Positions 9,007 to 17,368 are shown, numbered from the stretch's first letter. The stretch: 33,682 nucleotides of DNA from Clostridiales bacterium mt11 (GCA_001282665.1 LN874947.1:313216-346897); one strand, 5' to 3'. Notes: generated by a model not told the origin, from the sequence alone. A program made the numbers and translations.

Positions 9007-9098
9007 AGATTACTCCTCCAATTTCATTTATTTTTCCATCCACAAATTCTTACTGTAAATTTTAAACTATGAATAGCGATATTGGGAAACCCACATTT

Positions 9099-9231
9099 AT
9101 GTAAGTTGTTTTTATAAAATCCTTAATATGAAAGTAAATCAGGTGACTGTTTGATTTATAATATCCATAGTTTCACCTCCCCTTATTTATTAAGATAGTG
9201 TGCTAAAGTTTTTGAGAAAAACAACTTACAT
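9099..9231 (-). repeat. Perfect 15-bp inverted repeat upstream of the chemoreceptor gene
   Basis: ATGTAAGTTGTTTTT at 9099-9113 is repeated as its exact reverse complement at 9217-9231, with 103 bases between. The interior carries a tiny ORF with a strong SD on the minus strand. The arms may be termini of a miniature element (133 bp in all) or the stem of a long leader RNA. I see no obvious flanking target duplication. Confidence 0.6.
9139..9168 (-). CDS. Possible 9-residue leader peptide
   Basis: GGGGAGGTGAAACT directly precedes ATG at 9168, and the frame reads MDIINQTVT then TGA. The SD is stronger than that of many genes here, but the ORF is minimal and could be chance. It lies inside the 15-bp inverted repeat and about 130 bases upstream of the chemoreceptor start, in the same direction. 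Confidence 0.25.
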   Translation of the reverse strand: MDIINQTVT

Positions 9232-9463
9232 ATTTTACTATAACATATTTCGACAATAAGCGACTATTTATAATAAGGTTTATTTCAGAAAATACAATCT
9301 TTATTTAAAACTTCAAAATAAAAATCTTATCATTATATTTTTAACATATAATCTTTTGACTTATATATACCCACATTGAATTACAAATTTAAAAAAATAT
9401 GATTTTTTATATATTAATATCTATTTATGTCGATTATTATTGTTTAATTTATCTTAAATAAAA
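9232..9463. other. AT-rich intergenic DNA
   Basis: The interval 9007-9463 has no supportable protein gene beyond the 9-codon ORF. I looked for a cyclic-di-GMP riboswitch ahead of the chemoreceptor and saw no matching core. Confidence 0.5.
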
Positions 9464-9508
9464 ATGAAAGCCATATAATAAATTAATCCTATATTATATG
9501 GCTTTCAT
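9464..9508 (-). terminator. Strong hairpin terminator downstream of the small membrane protein gene
   Basis: A perfect 16-bp stem (ATGAAAGCCATATAAT with its inverse at 9493-9508) and a 13-base loop are followed on the minus strand by TTTTATTTAAG. It lies about 87 bases past the stop at 9595. Confidence 0.75.
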
Positions 9509-9594
9509 CCTCTATATTAAAATATATTTTCCCTATAACGTTTTTTCCAAATGATATGCACCTTATGTAATTTACATTTATCCATAAATCTAAT

Positions 9595-10069
9595 TTATTT
9601 TTTTCTTTCAATTACTAGTTTCTCCGTAGGTACTATCATATTTTTTATGGTCCATACAATAAAGAATAATGCAATAATTCCTGTTATAATACCTAAAGGA
9701 ACATATCCTATACGTTCCATTATTCGCAATAGAAAATAAAAAACAATTGGTACCCTAAAAGAATAACTTTGTGCCGTTTCCATATAGTATATAAGCCATG
9801 TACAAGCTCCGCCAAATAAAATCGTATAGAATAGACGTTTCAATGGAATTCTCATAGAGCCTAAAACAGTATTTTTACGTATTTCACGTATAAAGTTTTT
9901 CTCTATATATCCATATATTTTCTCAATAAAGATATTCTTTTCCTCAATATTTTCAAAAGATATCTTTTTACGAACTGTGCCTTCTGCATCTGAATACTTA
10001 AAAAATAAAGTATACTTCATCATTATCCAGTTTAAAAATATCTGGATTCAAAGTCTTGCTATCTGTCAT
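9595..10069 (-). pseudogene. Small two-helix membrane protein, probably frameshifted near its start
   Basis: The main frame (9595-10023) encodes 142 residues: a charged, soluble N-terminus (about 1-55) and two hydrophobic segments (about 66-100 and 104-130), with a basic C-terminal tail. I do not recognise the family. The ATG at 10023 has no SD. Instead, TTAGGAGGCG stands correctly before another ATG at 10069, whose frame reads MTDSKTLNPDIFKLDNDEVY and runs into a stop at 9998 after 23 residues, overlapping the main frame. A one-base shift in the overlap would join them into one protein of about 155 residues. So this is a frameshifted gene, a sequencing error, or a leader ORF coupled to the main one. 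The YcxB-like small membrane proteins have a similar layout, but I cannot confirm that link. Confidence 0.5.
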
Positions 10070-10163
10070 ATAACGCCTCCTAATGTGTCCTATCTAAATT
10101 TTATTATCTATTTTGTGGTTAATTATAGCATAAATATAAATCCTATTTCAATAGGATAAAAGT

Positions 10164-10190
10164 AATACAAAGAGATGGTTCTTCTGTGTT
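10164..10190 (+). repeat. REP-like palindromic repeat, copy 1
   Basis: A 27-base match to the family consensus (AACACAA - GGGGACGGTTCT - TTGTGTT type stem-loop) with several changes; the core reads GATGGTTCT. It lies between the divergent membrane-protein and blaI units. Confidence 0.6.
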
Positions 10191-10212
10191 TTATTTAAAA
10201 AATAAATAACTA

Positions 10213-10268
10213 TTGACTTTTCGAGTTTACAAATGTAACATTTAATTAAATGTTACATTTGTAAACTC
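10213..10268 (+). promoter_or_regulatory. blaI promoter with 46-bp perfect palindromic BlaI/MecI operator
   Basis: A perfect palindrome spans 10223-10268 and contains two BlaI/MecI-type boxes, TACAAATGTA and TACATTTGTA, as mirror images. The -35 TTGACT (10213-10218) and -10 TAACAT (10236-10241), spaced 17 bases apart, place the left box on the promoter. A dimer on each box would therefore block RNA polymerase. This is the classic autoregulated arrangement for BlaI-type repressors, and it is unusually symmetric here. Confidence 0.9.
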
Positions 10269-10284
10269 ATATTAGGAGGATAAA

Positions 10285-10674
10285 ATGAATAAGTCAAATA
10301 GAATATCAGAATCAGAACTAGAAATAATGCAAATATTATGGGATAATAACAGACCGATGACGGCACCTGAGATTAGAAAAATACTACAAAAACAAAAAGA
10401 CTGGAAGAAATCGACAGTCCTTACTCTAATAAAAAGACTTACGAATAAGGGAGTAATTACCTGTGAAAAAAAGGAGCTTTTCTATTATACTCCTCTAGTA
10501 ACGGAACAAGAATATGTAGACTATCAAACACAGAATTTAGTTGATAAATTGTATAATGGAAACTTGAAAAACTATGTTCTATCCCTATGTGATAACAATA
10601 AGTTGAATGAAAATGATTTAAAAGAATTAAGAGATTATTTTATGGAGGGAATGGAGGGAATGGATGATGAGTGA
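10285..10674 (+). CDS. blaI: BlaI/MecI/CopY-family transcriptional repressor
   Basis: A 129-residue winged-helix repressor. The N-terminus (RISESELEIMQILWDNNRPMT, then the recognition region KKSTVLTLIKRLTNKG and the wing) is the standard BlaI/MecI DNA-binding domain. The C-terminal third forms the dimerisation helices, and a protease cleavage site would be expected between the two. TTAGGAGG precedes the ATG by 7 bases. The gene overlaps the following M56 protease gene, and the perfect operator upstream predicts autorepression. The usual cycle is that the M56 sensor is activated, the repressor is cleaved or inactivated, and target genes open. No beta-lactamase gene is in the window, so the regulated target outside the pair is unknown. 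Confidence 0.92.
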   Translation: MNKSNRISESELEIMQILWDNNRPMTAPEIRKILQKQKDWKKSTVLTLIKRLTNKGVITCEKKELFYYTPLVTEQEYVDYQTQNLVDKLYNGNLKNYVLSLCDNNKLNENDLKELRDYFMEGMEGMDDE

Positions 10675-12034
10675 TTTTGTAACTACTATATTTTTTCTTT
10701 CAATATTGGGAAGCATTCTCTCCATTATTGTACTTTCTATTAATCTTATGATAAAAAATAAAGTTTCTAAGTCATGGCAGTACTATATATGGTTAATAGT
10801 CATTTTAAGATTTTTAATACCGATATTTCCTAAAATCAATTATGTTAAAAAGGATTTACCTATACAAGTCATACCCCCTATTACGTCTAACTATAAAGAA
10901 GATACTATTATAGATAACAACGGTGAATCCAATACAATAAGGGACATATATATAATTGAAAGTAAAAATAGTTACATAGAAAAATTATTTGATAATATTT
11001 GGATTTTATGGAGTATTGGATTTATTGTATCCTTCGGATTAAATATATATTTTTATATTGTATTTATGAAAAATATAAGAAAAAATAATAGGCAAATAGA
11101 AAATCAATATTATCTTTCCGTTTTAGAAGATTGTAAAGGGGACTTAAATATAAAAGCAAAGTTGAATTTATCCAAAAATCCTTATATCTCAACCCCTATG
11201 TTGGTAGGTCTATTTAATACAAAGGTATTGTTACTTTACGAAGAATACTCAAAAGATGAGCTTGGATATATTTATAAACATGAATTAACCCATTATAAAC
11301 AATGGGATTTAATAATAAGGTGGATTGTTAATTTTACTGTAAGCATTCATTGGTTTAATCCCATTATTTACTTAGTTAGAAATGAAATTAATAAAGTATG
11401 CGAACTTTCTTGTGATGAAAAGGTTATTAAAAATTTAGACAAAGACCAAAGAAAGACCTATGGTAACATGCTTTTAAAAATTGCTGAGAATAAAGGTAAT
11501 ACAAATACCACTTTTGTTTCTACTATGTATACAGATAAGGAAATATTAAAAGAAAGGTTGTCGACTATTATGAAATTTCAAGGCATTACTAAGAAGTCAT
11601 TAGTTGTTCCAATTATTTTATGTTTTGTTATATCTACTATTGCAGTAGTATCTGGAGCAACTTTTGTAGAGCCTAAAAATGAAAACATAGATGCATATAT
11701 GGATAACAACATAAAATCTAATCAATTATTTATATTAAAAGATAAATTCTCATATGCATCTATTTTTCAAAGCAACAAATATTTTGAAATTAAGGGTAAT
11801 AATAAAATAGAATTACACTTAAAATTCAACTGTAATAATGGAGATATAGCATTTTATATTTATAATGCAGAGCCTTATACTTATTCAGATAGTAATAAAA
11901 TAGTATATAAAAAGTCGGGAAATAATGTAGATGAAACTATTGAAATCCATTTAGAAGATGGAAACTATAGAGCCCTATTCAAAGCGAAAGGGGCAAATGA
12001 TGTGGAGTATAATATTTTCGCAACCCTATTATAG
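10667..12034 (+). CDS. M56-family (BlaR1/MecR1-like) membrane sensor protease
   Basis: The protein has about 455 residues. Four transmembrane helices frame a cytoplasmic zinc metalloprotease domain with the motif HELTHYKQWD (His/Glu at about 205-209) and a downstream CELSCDEKV segment, both typical of peptidase M56. The C-terminal extracellular part after the last TM (about residue 335 on) is only about 110 residues, beta-rich (IELHLKFNCNNGDIAFYIY and similar). It lacks the SxxK/SxN/KTG motifs of a penicillin-binding sensor, so the signal is probably not a covalently bound beta-lactam. ATG codons at 10664 and 10667 both overlap the blaI end (stop at 10674), which indicates translational coupling. 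Family is certain; the stimulus is unknown. Confidence 0.9.
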   Translation: MSDFVTTIFFLSILGSILSIIVLSINLMIKNKVSKSWQYYIWLIVILRFLIPIFPKINYVKKDLPIQVIPPITSNYKEDTIIDNNGESNTIRDIYIIESKNSYIEKLFDNIWILWSIGFIVSFGLNIYFYIVFMKNIRKNNRQIENQYYLSVLEDCKGDLNIKAKLNLSKNPYISTPMLVGLFNTKVLLLYEEYSKDELGYIYKHELTHYKQWDLIIRWIVNFTVSIHWFNPIIYLVRNEINKVCELSCDEKVIKNLDKDQRKTYGNMLLKIAENKGNTNTTFVSTMYTDKEILKERLSTIMKFQGITKKSLVVPIILCFVISTIAVVSGATFVEPKNENIDAYMDNNIKSNQLFILKDKFSYASIFQSNKYFEIKGNNKIELHLKFNCNNGDIAFYIYNAEPYTYSDSNKIVYKKSGNNVDETIEIHLEDGNYRALFKAKGANDVEYNIFATLL

Positions 12035-12039
12035 ACTTT

Positions 12040-12073
12040 AGTAAGTTAAATTCATCAGTAAGTTAAATTCATC
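12040..12073 (+). repeat. 17-bp tandem direct repeat
   Basis: AGTAAGTTAAATTCATC occurs twice head to tail directly after the M56 stop codon. It is probably a slippage duplication; no function is evident. Confidence 0.8.
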
Positions 12074-12084
12074 AAAATCTTAAC

Positions 12085-12131
12085 AACACAAGGGGACGGT
12101 TCTGTTGTGTTATTAAGAAAAACCGTCCTCC
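12085..12131. repeat. REP-like palindromic repeat, copy 2, with extra half-site
   Basis: A near-consensus 27-base copy (12085-12111, core GGGGACGGTTCTGTTG) is followed by an inverted half-copy AACCGTCCTCCT. It sits between convergent genes (M56 and the U32-like gene) and ends 6 bases before the U32-like stop, so it may act as their shared 3' hairpin. Confidence 0.8.
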
Positions 12132-12136
12132 TATAT

Positions 12137-13054
12137 TTAAGCAGAAGTTTTAAATTCTTTAGGCGAACTTGGTAATATTGGATTGCTAGGGGTAAAATTG
12201 TTGTTGACTACAAAACTTAAATTTTTTGCTTGGTTAAAATATTCCTGTTCATTAAAAGGACTTAATCTATTGTATATAACCCCTGCCATAGGATTGTGAA
12301 GTTTGTTATAGTAATAATATATTTCATTAGCTAATGTAAAGGTAGGATATTCTCTTCCTTGAAGTTTAAAATTTGATACATAAGGTTCAAAAAGATGTAT
12401 ATATTCAGGTGGAATATATACTAATTTATCTTTATTGAAATGTTTAGTACAATTTACACTGCCAATATTTTTGGAAGTACTATACCAATGATTCCTAGCC
12501 TCTCTACAGATATAGGAACAATATGAGTTGGCAAGTATTATATATTTATATTTTTTAGGAAGTTCTTTTAATCTGCATAATGCCCTATTGAATGGAAAAT
12601 GAAGCACGATTTTATCATACATAGAGTAATCATTTTCAGCAATATCATTGGCACTAAGTATTTTAGTTATAGAAGCCACTACATTATAATCAGAATCTTT
12701 ACTCTTTATATATAGTGCAAGATTATCATTATTCACTATAAAATCTTTGATTCCTAAATTGAAATAATAATTCAGTTTTTCCCTCCCAATTGGATTACGG
12801 TCTTGTAGTAGGATTGCAGGTCTATATCCTCTTGTCTGTATTTCTTCAATATATTTTGCATACTCTTCTCTAGTTTCTGGCACCTTATAAATCCAACCAT
12901 TTACCTCTACGTTTTCTATATGGCTTCTAGCATTTCCACTATCCTCCTTAAAAGGCGATAGAAATAGAAACTCAATCCAATTTTTATCAATATTATCATC
13001 TAAAAAATTTAATAGTTTTATATCAAAATTAAAAGGTACCTCGAACTTTTTCAT
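12137..13054 (-). CDS. U32-peptidase-like protein (putative Fe-S TIM-barrel)
   Basis: A soluble protein of about 305 residues. The middle reads RPAILLQDRNP, then GIKDFIVNNDNLA, VLHFPFNRALCRLKELP, and ANSYCSYICREARNHW. A distal Cys follows in SVNCTKH. The C-terminal part has IPPEYIHLFEPYVSNFKLQGR. This succession (barrel strands, a Cys cluster, then 'FK..GR') is that of the U32 family, whose studied members such as UbiU, UbiV and TrhP/RlhA are hydroxylation or RNA-modification factors with Fe-S clusters rather than proteases. AAGGGTG lies 6 bases before the ATG at 13054; upstream in-frame starts at 13060 and 13063 overlap the SD. No functional partner is adjacent. The substrate is unknown. Confidence 0.6.
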   Translation of the reverse strand: MKKFEVPFNFDIKLLNFLDDNIDKNWIEFLFLSPFKEDSGNARSHIENVEVNGWIYKVPETREEYAKYIEEIQTRGYRPAILLQDRNPIGREKLNYYFNLGIKDFIVNNDNLALYIKSKDSDYNVVASITKILSANDIAENDYSMYDKIVLHFPFNRALCRLKELPKKYKYIILANSYCSYICREARNHWYSTSKNIGSVNCTKHFNKDKLVYIPPEYIHLFEPYVSNFKLQGREYPTFTLANEIYYYYNKLHNPMAGVIYNRLSPFNEQEYFNQAKNLSFVVNNNFTPSNPILPSSPKEFKTSA

Positions 13055-13185
13055 AATCATCACCCTTTCTTATGATCAACGAAAAATTACTATTTTATTT
13101 TAAACCTTTAACATAAAATGTCAATAGTGTTTAAAAGTAAAAAAATCCATAATATAGATGGGATATTATGTTATTTAAGAAGATA

Positions 13186-13214
13186 TTGACGATTATTTAA
13201 TCTTTTTGTATAAT
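13186..13214 (+). promoter_or_regulatory. Promoter of the MATE transporter leader
   Basis: TTGACG (13186-13191), a 17-base spacer and a consensus TATAAT (13209-13214) place the start of transcription near 13221, about 110 bases ahead of the coding region and upstream of an intrinsic terminator. Confidence 0.75.
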
Positions 13215-13258
13215 TTAATAGGTAATTATAATAATTTAATATGAAAAACATATAGCTT

Positions 13259-13301
13259 AAAAGCAGATGGGTGGCTTCTATACAACCCATTTGCTTTTTT
13301 A
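13259..13301 (+). terminator. Leader terminator (attenuator) ahead of the MATE gene
   Basis: A stem of AGCAGATGGGT with ACCCATTTGCT (one G-U pair) around a 12-base loop is followed by TTTTTTATT. It lies between the promoter and the coding sequence, so it must be read through for expression. In the leader, ATATG-AAAAA-CATAT forms a small competing hairpin and also contains a 4-codon ORF (MKNI then stop, 13240-13254). No known riboswitch core is visible. Confidence 0.75.
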
Positions 13302-13329
13302 TTGTTCTAATAATAGAAGGAGGAATTAG

Positions 13330-14709
13330 ATGAAAAAGATACTTAAAGACAAGAAGTTTTTTATTACAATTCTCACATTAGTAATACCTATTACTTTACA
13401 AAATTTAATTAGTTCATCATTAAATATGGTGGATAATTTAATGATAGGAAAACTTGGAGAAAATGCAATTGCAGCCGTTGGATTAGTTAATCAATATTTT
13501 TTCGTATTTATGCTTTGTCTATCAGGAATTAATGCTGGAGCAGGTATATTTATGTCCCAATTCTGGGGTAAAAAAGATGTTTCAAACATACGTAAGATGA
13601 TTGGTTTAGACATTATACTTAGTATGGCGGCATCATTAGTTTTTTTCCTTTTGGGATTTATATTCCCTGAAACCATAATGAAAGTATTTACTAAAGATAC
13701 TGTAGTTATAAATTTAGGGATTCGATACCTTGAGATTATCTCTGTAACCTTTATATTCACTAGTATTACTCAGGGTTATTCTACGGCTCTAAGATGTATA
13801 GGTGTAGCAAATGCACCTATGTTTGCTAGTTTAATAGGAGTACTTACAAATGCATTTTTGAATTGGATATTAATCTTCGGGCATTTTGGATTCCCTGCTA
13901 TGGGTGTAGCCGGTGCTGCTATAGCTACTAGTATAGCTAGGCTTGTTGAAATGATATATGTAGTTATTTATGCTTATAAGTCCAACGAAGTTATTCCAGG
14001 TAAATTAAAGGAAATGATAGGATTTAATGCTGAATTTGTTAAAGTATATTTTAAAACATCTGCTTCAGTAATCATTAATGAATTAGTATGGGCTTTAGGA
14101 TTAACTGTATATTCAATTATATATGCTAAGATTGGTATTCGTGAAGTAGCTAGTATGCAAATAGCAACTACTATTAATAATATGTTTATGGTCTTATGTA
14201 TCGGTATTGCTACTGCTGCTTCCATTATGATAGGTAATAAAATAGGAGCAGGTGAAGAGGATTTAGCCGTTGATTATGCAATAAAACTAGGAATATTAGC
14301 TCCTATTGTAGGACTAATATCAGGTATAGCGTTATGGATTGCATCCCCTTCGATTGTAGGAGTATTTAAAATAAATAAAGATACTTTAGAGATTACAATT
14401 ACGGTACTTCGAATTATGGCTATATTTGCACCTCTTAGATTTTTTAATGTTCTCATGATTGTAGGTGTATTTAGAGGAGGAGGAGATACTACTTACTCCA
14501 TGTTAGTGCAGCTTGGAACTGTATGGTTTTTTGCTATTCCAGCTGGATATATTGCTGCTGTATATTTAAAAATGCCTTTAGATAAAGTTTTTCTTATAAT
14601 CTGTTTAGAAGAAGTGGTAAAAATAGTATTTGAAGCCAAACGACTTCATTCAAAGAAATGGATTAAAAATATTGTAAAAAATTTAGATTCTATAAATATG
14701 GCTGCATAA
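13330..14709 (+). CDS. MATE-family multidrug/cation exporter
   Basis: A 459-residue protein with about 12 predicted membrane helices arranged as two similar halves. The first half opens with ITLQNLISSSLNMVDNLMIG and LGENAIAAVGLVNQ, the signature of MATE (NorM/DinF superfamily) exporters. The second half carries the cognate ASMQIATTINNMFMVLCIG and RFFNVLMIVGVFRGGGDTTY. These proteins sit in the cytoplasmic membrane and expel drugs or metabolites in exchange for sodium or protons. AGAAGGAGGAATTAG precedes the ATG at 13330. The upstream terminator suggests expression is switched by read-through. The substrate cannot be deduced. Confidence 0.93.
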   Translation: MKKILKDKKFFITILTLVIPITLQNLISSSLNMVDNLMIGKLGENAIAAVGLVNQYFFVFMLCLSGINAGAGIFMSQFWGKKDVSNIRKMIGLDIILSMAASLVFFLLGFIFPETIMKVFTKDTVVINLGIRYLEIISVTFIFTSITQGYSTALRCIGVANAPMFASLIGVLTNAFLNWILIFGHFGFPAMGVAGAAIATSIARLVEMIYVVIYAYKSNEVIPGKLKEMIGFNAEFVKVYFKTSASVIINELVWALGLTVYSIIYAKIGIREVASMQIATTINNMFMVLCIGIATAASIMIGNKIGAGEEDLAVDYAIKLGILAPIVGLISGIALWIASPSIVGVFKINKDTLEITITVLRIMAIFAPLRFFNVLMIVGVFRGGGDTTYSMLVQLGTVWFFAIPAGYIAAVYLKMPLDKVFLIICLEEVVKIVFEAKRLHSKKWIKNIVKNLDSINMAA

Positions 14710-14712
14710 TAA

Positions 14713-14755
14713 AAAAGTTCCAGTAAGAAATATTAACCTTGCTGGAACTTTTTTT
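14713..14755 (+). terminator. Intrinsic terminator after the MATE gene
   Basis: The stem AAAGTTCCAG(TAAG) with (CTTG)CTGGAACTTT is followed by a run of seven T residues, beginning 4 bases after the stop codon. Confidence 0.9.
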
Positions 14756-14764
14756 ACTCTAGTC

Positions 14765-14787
14765 CAAGAGAACCGTTCCCTTGTGTT
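14765..14787 (-). repeat. REP-like palindromic repeat, copy 3
   Basis: CAAGAGAACCGTTCCCTTGTGTT is the inverse orientation of the family, with the core written as GGAACGGTTCTC on the minus strand. It directly follows the MATE terminator. Confidence 0.7.
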
Positions 14788-14810
14788 ATTTGGTTTACAT
14801 AATATGAAAA

Positions 14811-14850
14811 AAAGGTTATTTCTCTAAAGAAATAGCCTTTCCCCTTTTTC
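14811..14850. terminator. Orphan hairpin between the MATE and helD genes
   Basis: AAAGGTTATTTCT pairs with AGAAATAGCCTTT (one mismatch) around 4 bases, then CCCCTTTTTC. Read on the minus strand it ends in a run of T, a better terminator, although no minus-strand gene lies there. A near-palindrome, GAGTATATTATACTC, follows at 14852-14866. These may belong to the helD leader. Confidence 0.45.
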
Positions 14851-15059
14851 TGAGTATATTATACTCTAAAAATGCCAAACATGCAAGAAATAACTTGAGA
14901 TATTAAGAAATATATAGATTAAATTATTTAATACTTTTCTTATATAATAGTGCCATGTATTTGTTAATATAAAGGACTTTATTTTTTCCTCTATATTGTA
15001 TAGTATTAATGTACTGTCATTTCACCGCATAAATTCTTTATATTGGAGGTGTAAATCTT

Positions 15060-17357
15060 ATGCAGGCTCAGAAACACCCAGCATTTCGTGAGGAAAAGAA
15101 ATACTTAGAGGATACTTGTAAATGTATGGGTAAAGAAATAGATTATCTTGAAAGCGAAATAACGAAAATGGACGAAGAATTATCAAAACTTAAAAGATCG
15201 GTAGGTGGAAATTATAGCGATGAGGTTATTGTAAAAGCTACAATTCACGAATCTAATAAAAGAAAGCTTAATCAGCTTAAAAAGGCAGAAGACAAACCCT
15301 ATTTTGGTCGAATCGATTTTAAAGATACAGGAAAAGATGATTATGAAACTTTTTATGTAGGTAAAACAAGCCTAACTAAAGGAAATAATAGCAAAATGCT
15401 CATTATTGACTGGAGAGCTCCTATGTCAAGCTTATATTACAGTGGTGAAATAGGAGAGGTAATGTACAAAGCACCTGAAGGACTGATAATAGGAGAGCTA
15501 GGTCTTAAAAGACAATATGAAATAGACGAAAAGAAGTTGATTAATATTTTCGATAAAGGACTTACTCCTATGGATGAATATCTTCAATCTGCACTATGGG
15601 AAAAGAAAGATAACAGACTTAAAGATATTGTTAATACTATCCAAAGTGAACAAAATGATATCATAAGAGCAGATAAAGAAAAAGTACTTATAGTTCAAGG
15701 GGTAGCAGGAAGTGGAAAGACCACTATCATCTTGCATAGAATAGCTTATCTTATGTATACTTATCAAGAAGTATTTAATGCTGAAAAACTGCTTATCATA
15801 GTACCTAACAATCTTTTCTTAAACTATATTTCTGATGTACTACCAGATTTAGGAGTTGAAGAAATAAAGCAGTCTACATTTGAAGATATGACTATGACTT
15901 TGCTGAATACAGAATATAAGCTAGTAGATATTGAAACTAAATTTTATCAGCTATTAGATTATCATAACTTATCCGAAGAATACAGAGAAAAGTTACGGTG
16001 GGCTTCATTTTTTAAAGGATCTATGATTTTTAAGAATATAATAGATAGATACATCAATCATTTATCTTCTAATTTCGTTCCTAAAGTGGATCTTACAATC
16101 GATAATTTTGTCCTATATTCATACGATGAAATCTTAAAAATGTATGAAAAAGACTATAAATATCTTCCAATTATACCTCGGTCAAAGAGAATACAGAAAT
16201 ATATAGAATCCAACATCTTAGATAGAGTTAAAATTATTCAAAGTAAAGTTTCCGATGAATACGAAAAGAAAGTGAATCTTTTAAAGGATTCCGTAGATGA
16301 TATAGAATCTATTAGAGATGAGCTTATACAATTATATGATAAAAGGGATAAAATCAATTATGAATTAAAAAAATCCATAAATAAAGCTACAAAACAATAT
16401 TTCGATCAATGGCAAAGTCTCGATATAGTTGCCTTATATAAAGATTTACTATCAGACCATGAGAAGTTAAAATTATATGCTGATAAAAATTTTGACATAT
16501 ATGATATTGTATTTGTAAGTAATTATTCTAAGAAAACATTTGATAGTGGAATGTTGGAGCGAGAAGACTTAGCTGCACTATTATATCTTTATTTGAAGCT
16601 TGAAGGATTATCTTCAGAGGAAAAATATAATCATATAATAATAGATGAGGCACAAGACTATAGTGAACTTCAGATGTATGTATTAAGACAACTTAGCAGT
16701 AATAACTCTTTCACAATAGTAGGAGATATTTCACAAGGAATATATTCATATAAAGGTATAGGAAGTTGGAAAGACTTAATGGAGAACGTATTTGTTGGCT
16801 GTGATAAAGAACTATTAAATTTGAAAAAATGCTATCGTGCTACAATGGAAATAATGAATTTTGCCAACCAAGTTATAAAGAAATGGAGAAAAGATGAGAT
16901 AACTCTTGCAGAACCTGTATTGAGGTCAGGAGATAAACCTCTTATTATAAAAAAGAATAGTTATGAAGAAATAATTAATGATATAGCTTTGAGAATAAAA
17001 GAACTTAAAGAAGAAGGCCATAAATCAATTGCTATAATATGTAAAACTACGGAAGAAAGTATAGATGCCTATAATTTATTGAAAGATATCATTAAAGATG
17101 ATATACACTTAATCACCGATAAAGACACCTCTTACGAAGGTGGAATAGTAATAATTCCAACGTACTTATCAAAGGGATTAGAGTTTGATGCCGTTATAGT
17201 ATTTGATTGCTCAAAAGAGAATTATATTGCTGATGAACTTCATATAAAGTTGTTATACGTTTCAATAACTAGACCTTTGCATAAGCTTTATATATATTAT
17301 AAAGATGAGCCTTCGGTATTATTAGATGCTGATAGCAATTACTTTAATGTCTTATAA
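15060..17357 (+). CDS. helD: HelD-type helicase-like ATPase (RNA polymerase recycling factor)
   Basis: A 765-residue SF1 (UvrD/Rep-like) ATPase. The long charged N-terminal arm (about 1-75) is a coiled coil, as in HelD, which inserts it into RNA polymerase's secondary channel. The Walker A motif GVAGSGKTT is near residue 213. The motor domains are split by a coiled-coil insertion (about 385-450). Motif II IIDEAQD has Asp at 529, and motif III (TIVGDISQGIY), IV-VI-type segments (IPTYLSKGLEFDAVIVF and LYVSITRPLHKLYI) follow. HelD removes stalled or non-specifically bound polymerase from DNA; homologues in other phyla protect against rifamycins. The start ATG is supported by TTGGAGGTG 8 bases upstream. 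Family confidence is high; a resistance role here is only inference. Confidence 0.92.
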   Translation: MQAQKHPAFREEKKYLEDTCKCMGKEIDYLESEITKMDEELSKLKRSVGGNYSDEVIVKATIHESNKRKLNQLKKAEDKPYFGRIDFKDTGKDDYETFYVGKTSLTKGNNSKMLIIDWRAPMSSLYYSGEIGEVMYKAPEGLIIGELGLKRQYEIDEKKLINIFDKGLTPMDEYLQSALWEKKDNRLKDIVNTIQSEQNDIIRADKEKVLIVQGVAGSGKTTIILHRIAYLMYTYQEVFNAEKLLIIVPNNLFLNYISDVLPDLGVEEIKQSTFEDMTMTLLNTEYKLVDIETKFYQLLDYHNLSEEYREKLRWASFFKGSMIFKNIIDRYINHLSSNFVPKVDLTIDNFVLYSYDEILKMYEKDYKYLPIIPRSKRIQKYIESNILDRVKIIQSKVSDEYEKKVNLLKDSVDDIESIRDELIQLYDKRDKINYELKKSINKATKQYFDQWQSLDIVALYKDLLSDHEKLKLYADKNFDIYDIVFVSNYSKKTFDSGMLEREDLAALLYLYLKLEGLSSEEKYNHIIIDEAQDYSELQMYVLRQLSSNNSFTIVGDISQGIYSYKGIGSWKDLMENVFVGCDKELLNLKKCYRATMEIMNFANQVIKKWRKDEITLAEPVLRSGDKPLIIKKNSYEEIINDIALRIKELKEEGHKSIAIICKTTEESIDAYNLLKDIIKDDIHLITDKDTSYEGGIVIIPTYLSKGLEFDAVIVFDCSKENYIADELHIKLLYVSITRPLHKLYIYYKDEPSVLLDADSNYFNVL

Positions 17358-17368
17358 ACTAAATATCT

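Noticed and set aside
9007..9098. Cyclic-di-GMP riboswitch upstream of the chemoreceptor
   Set aside because: Clostridial chemoreceptors often have one, but none of the conserved GEMM core is present.
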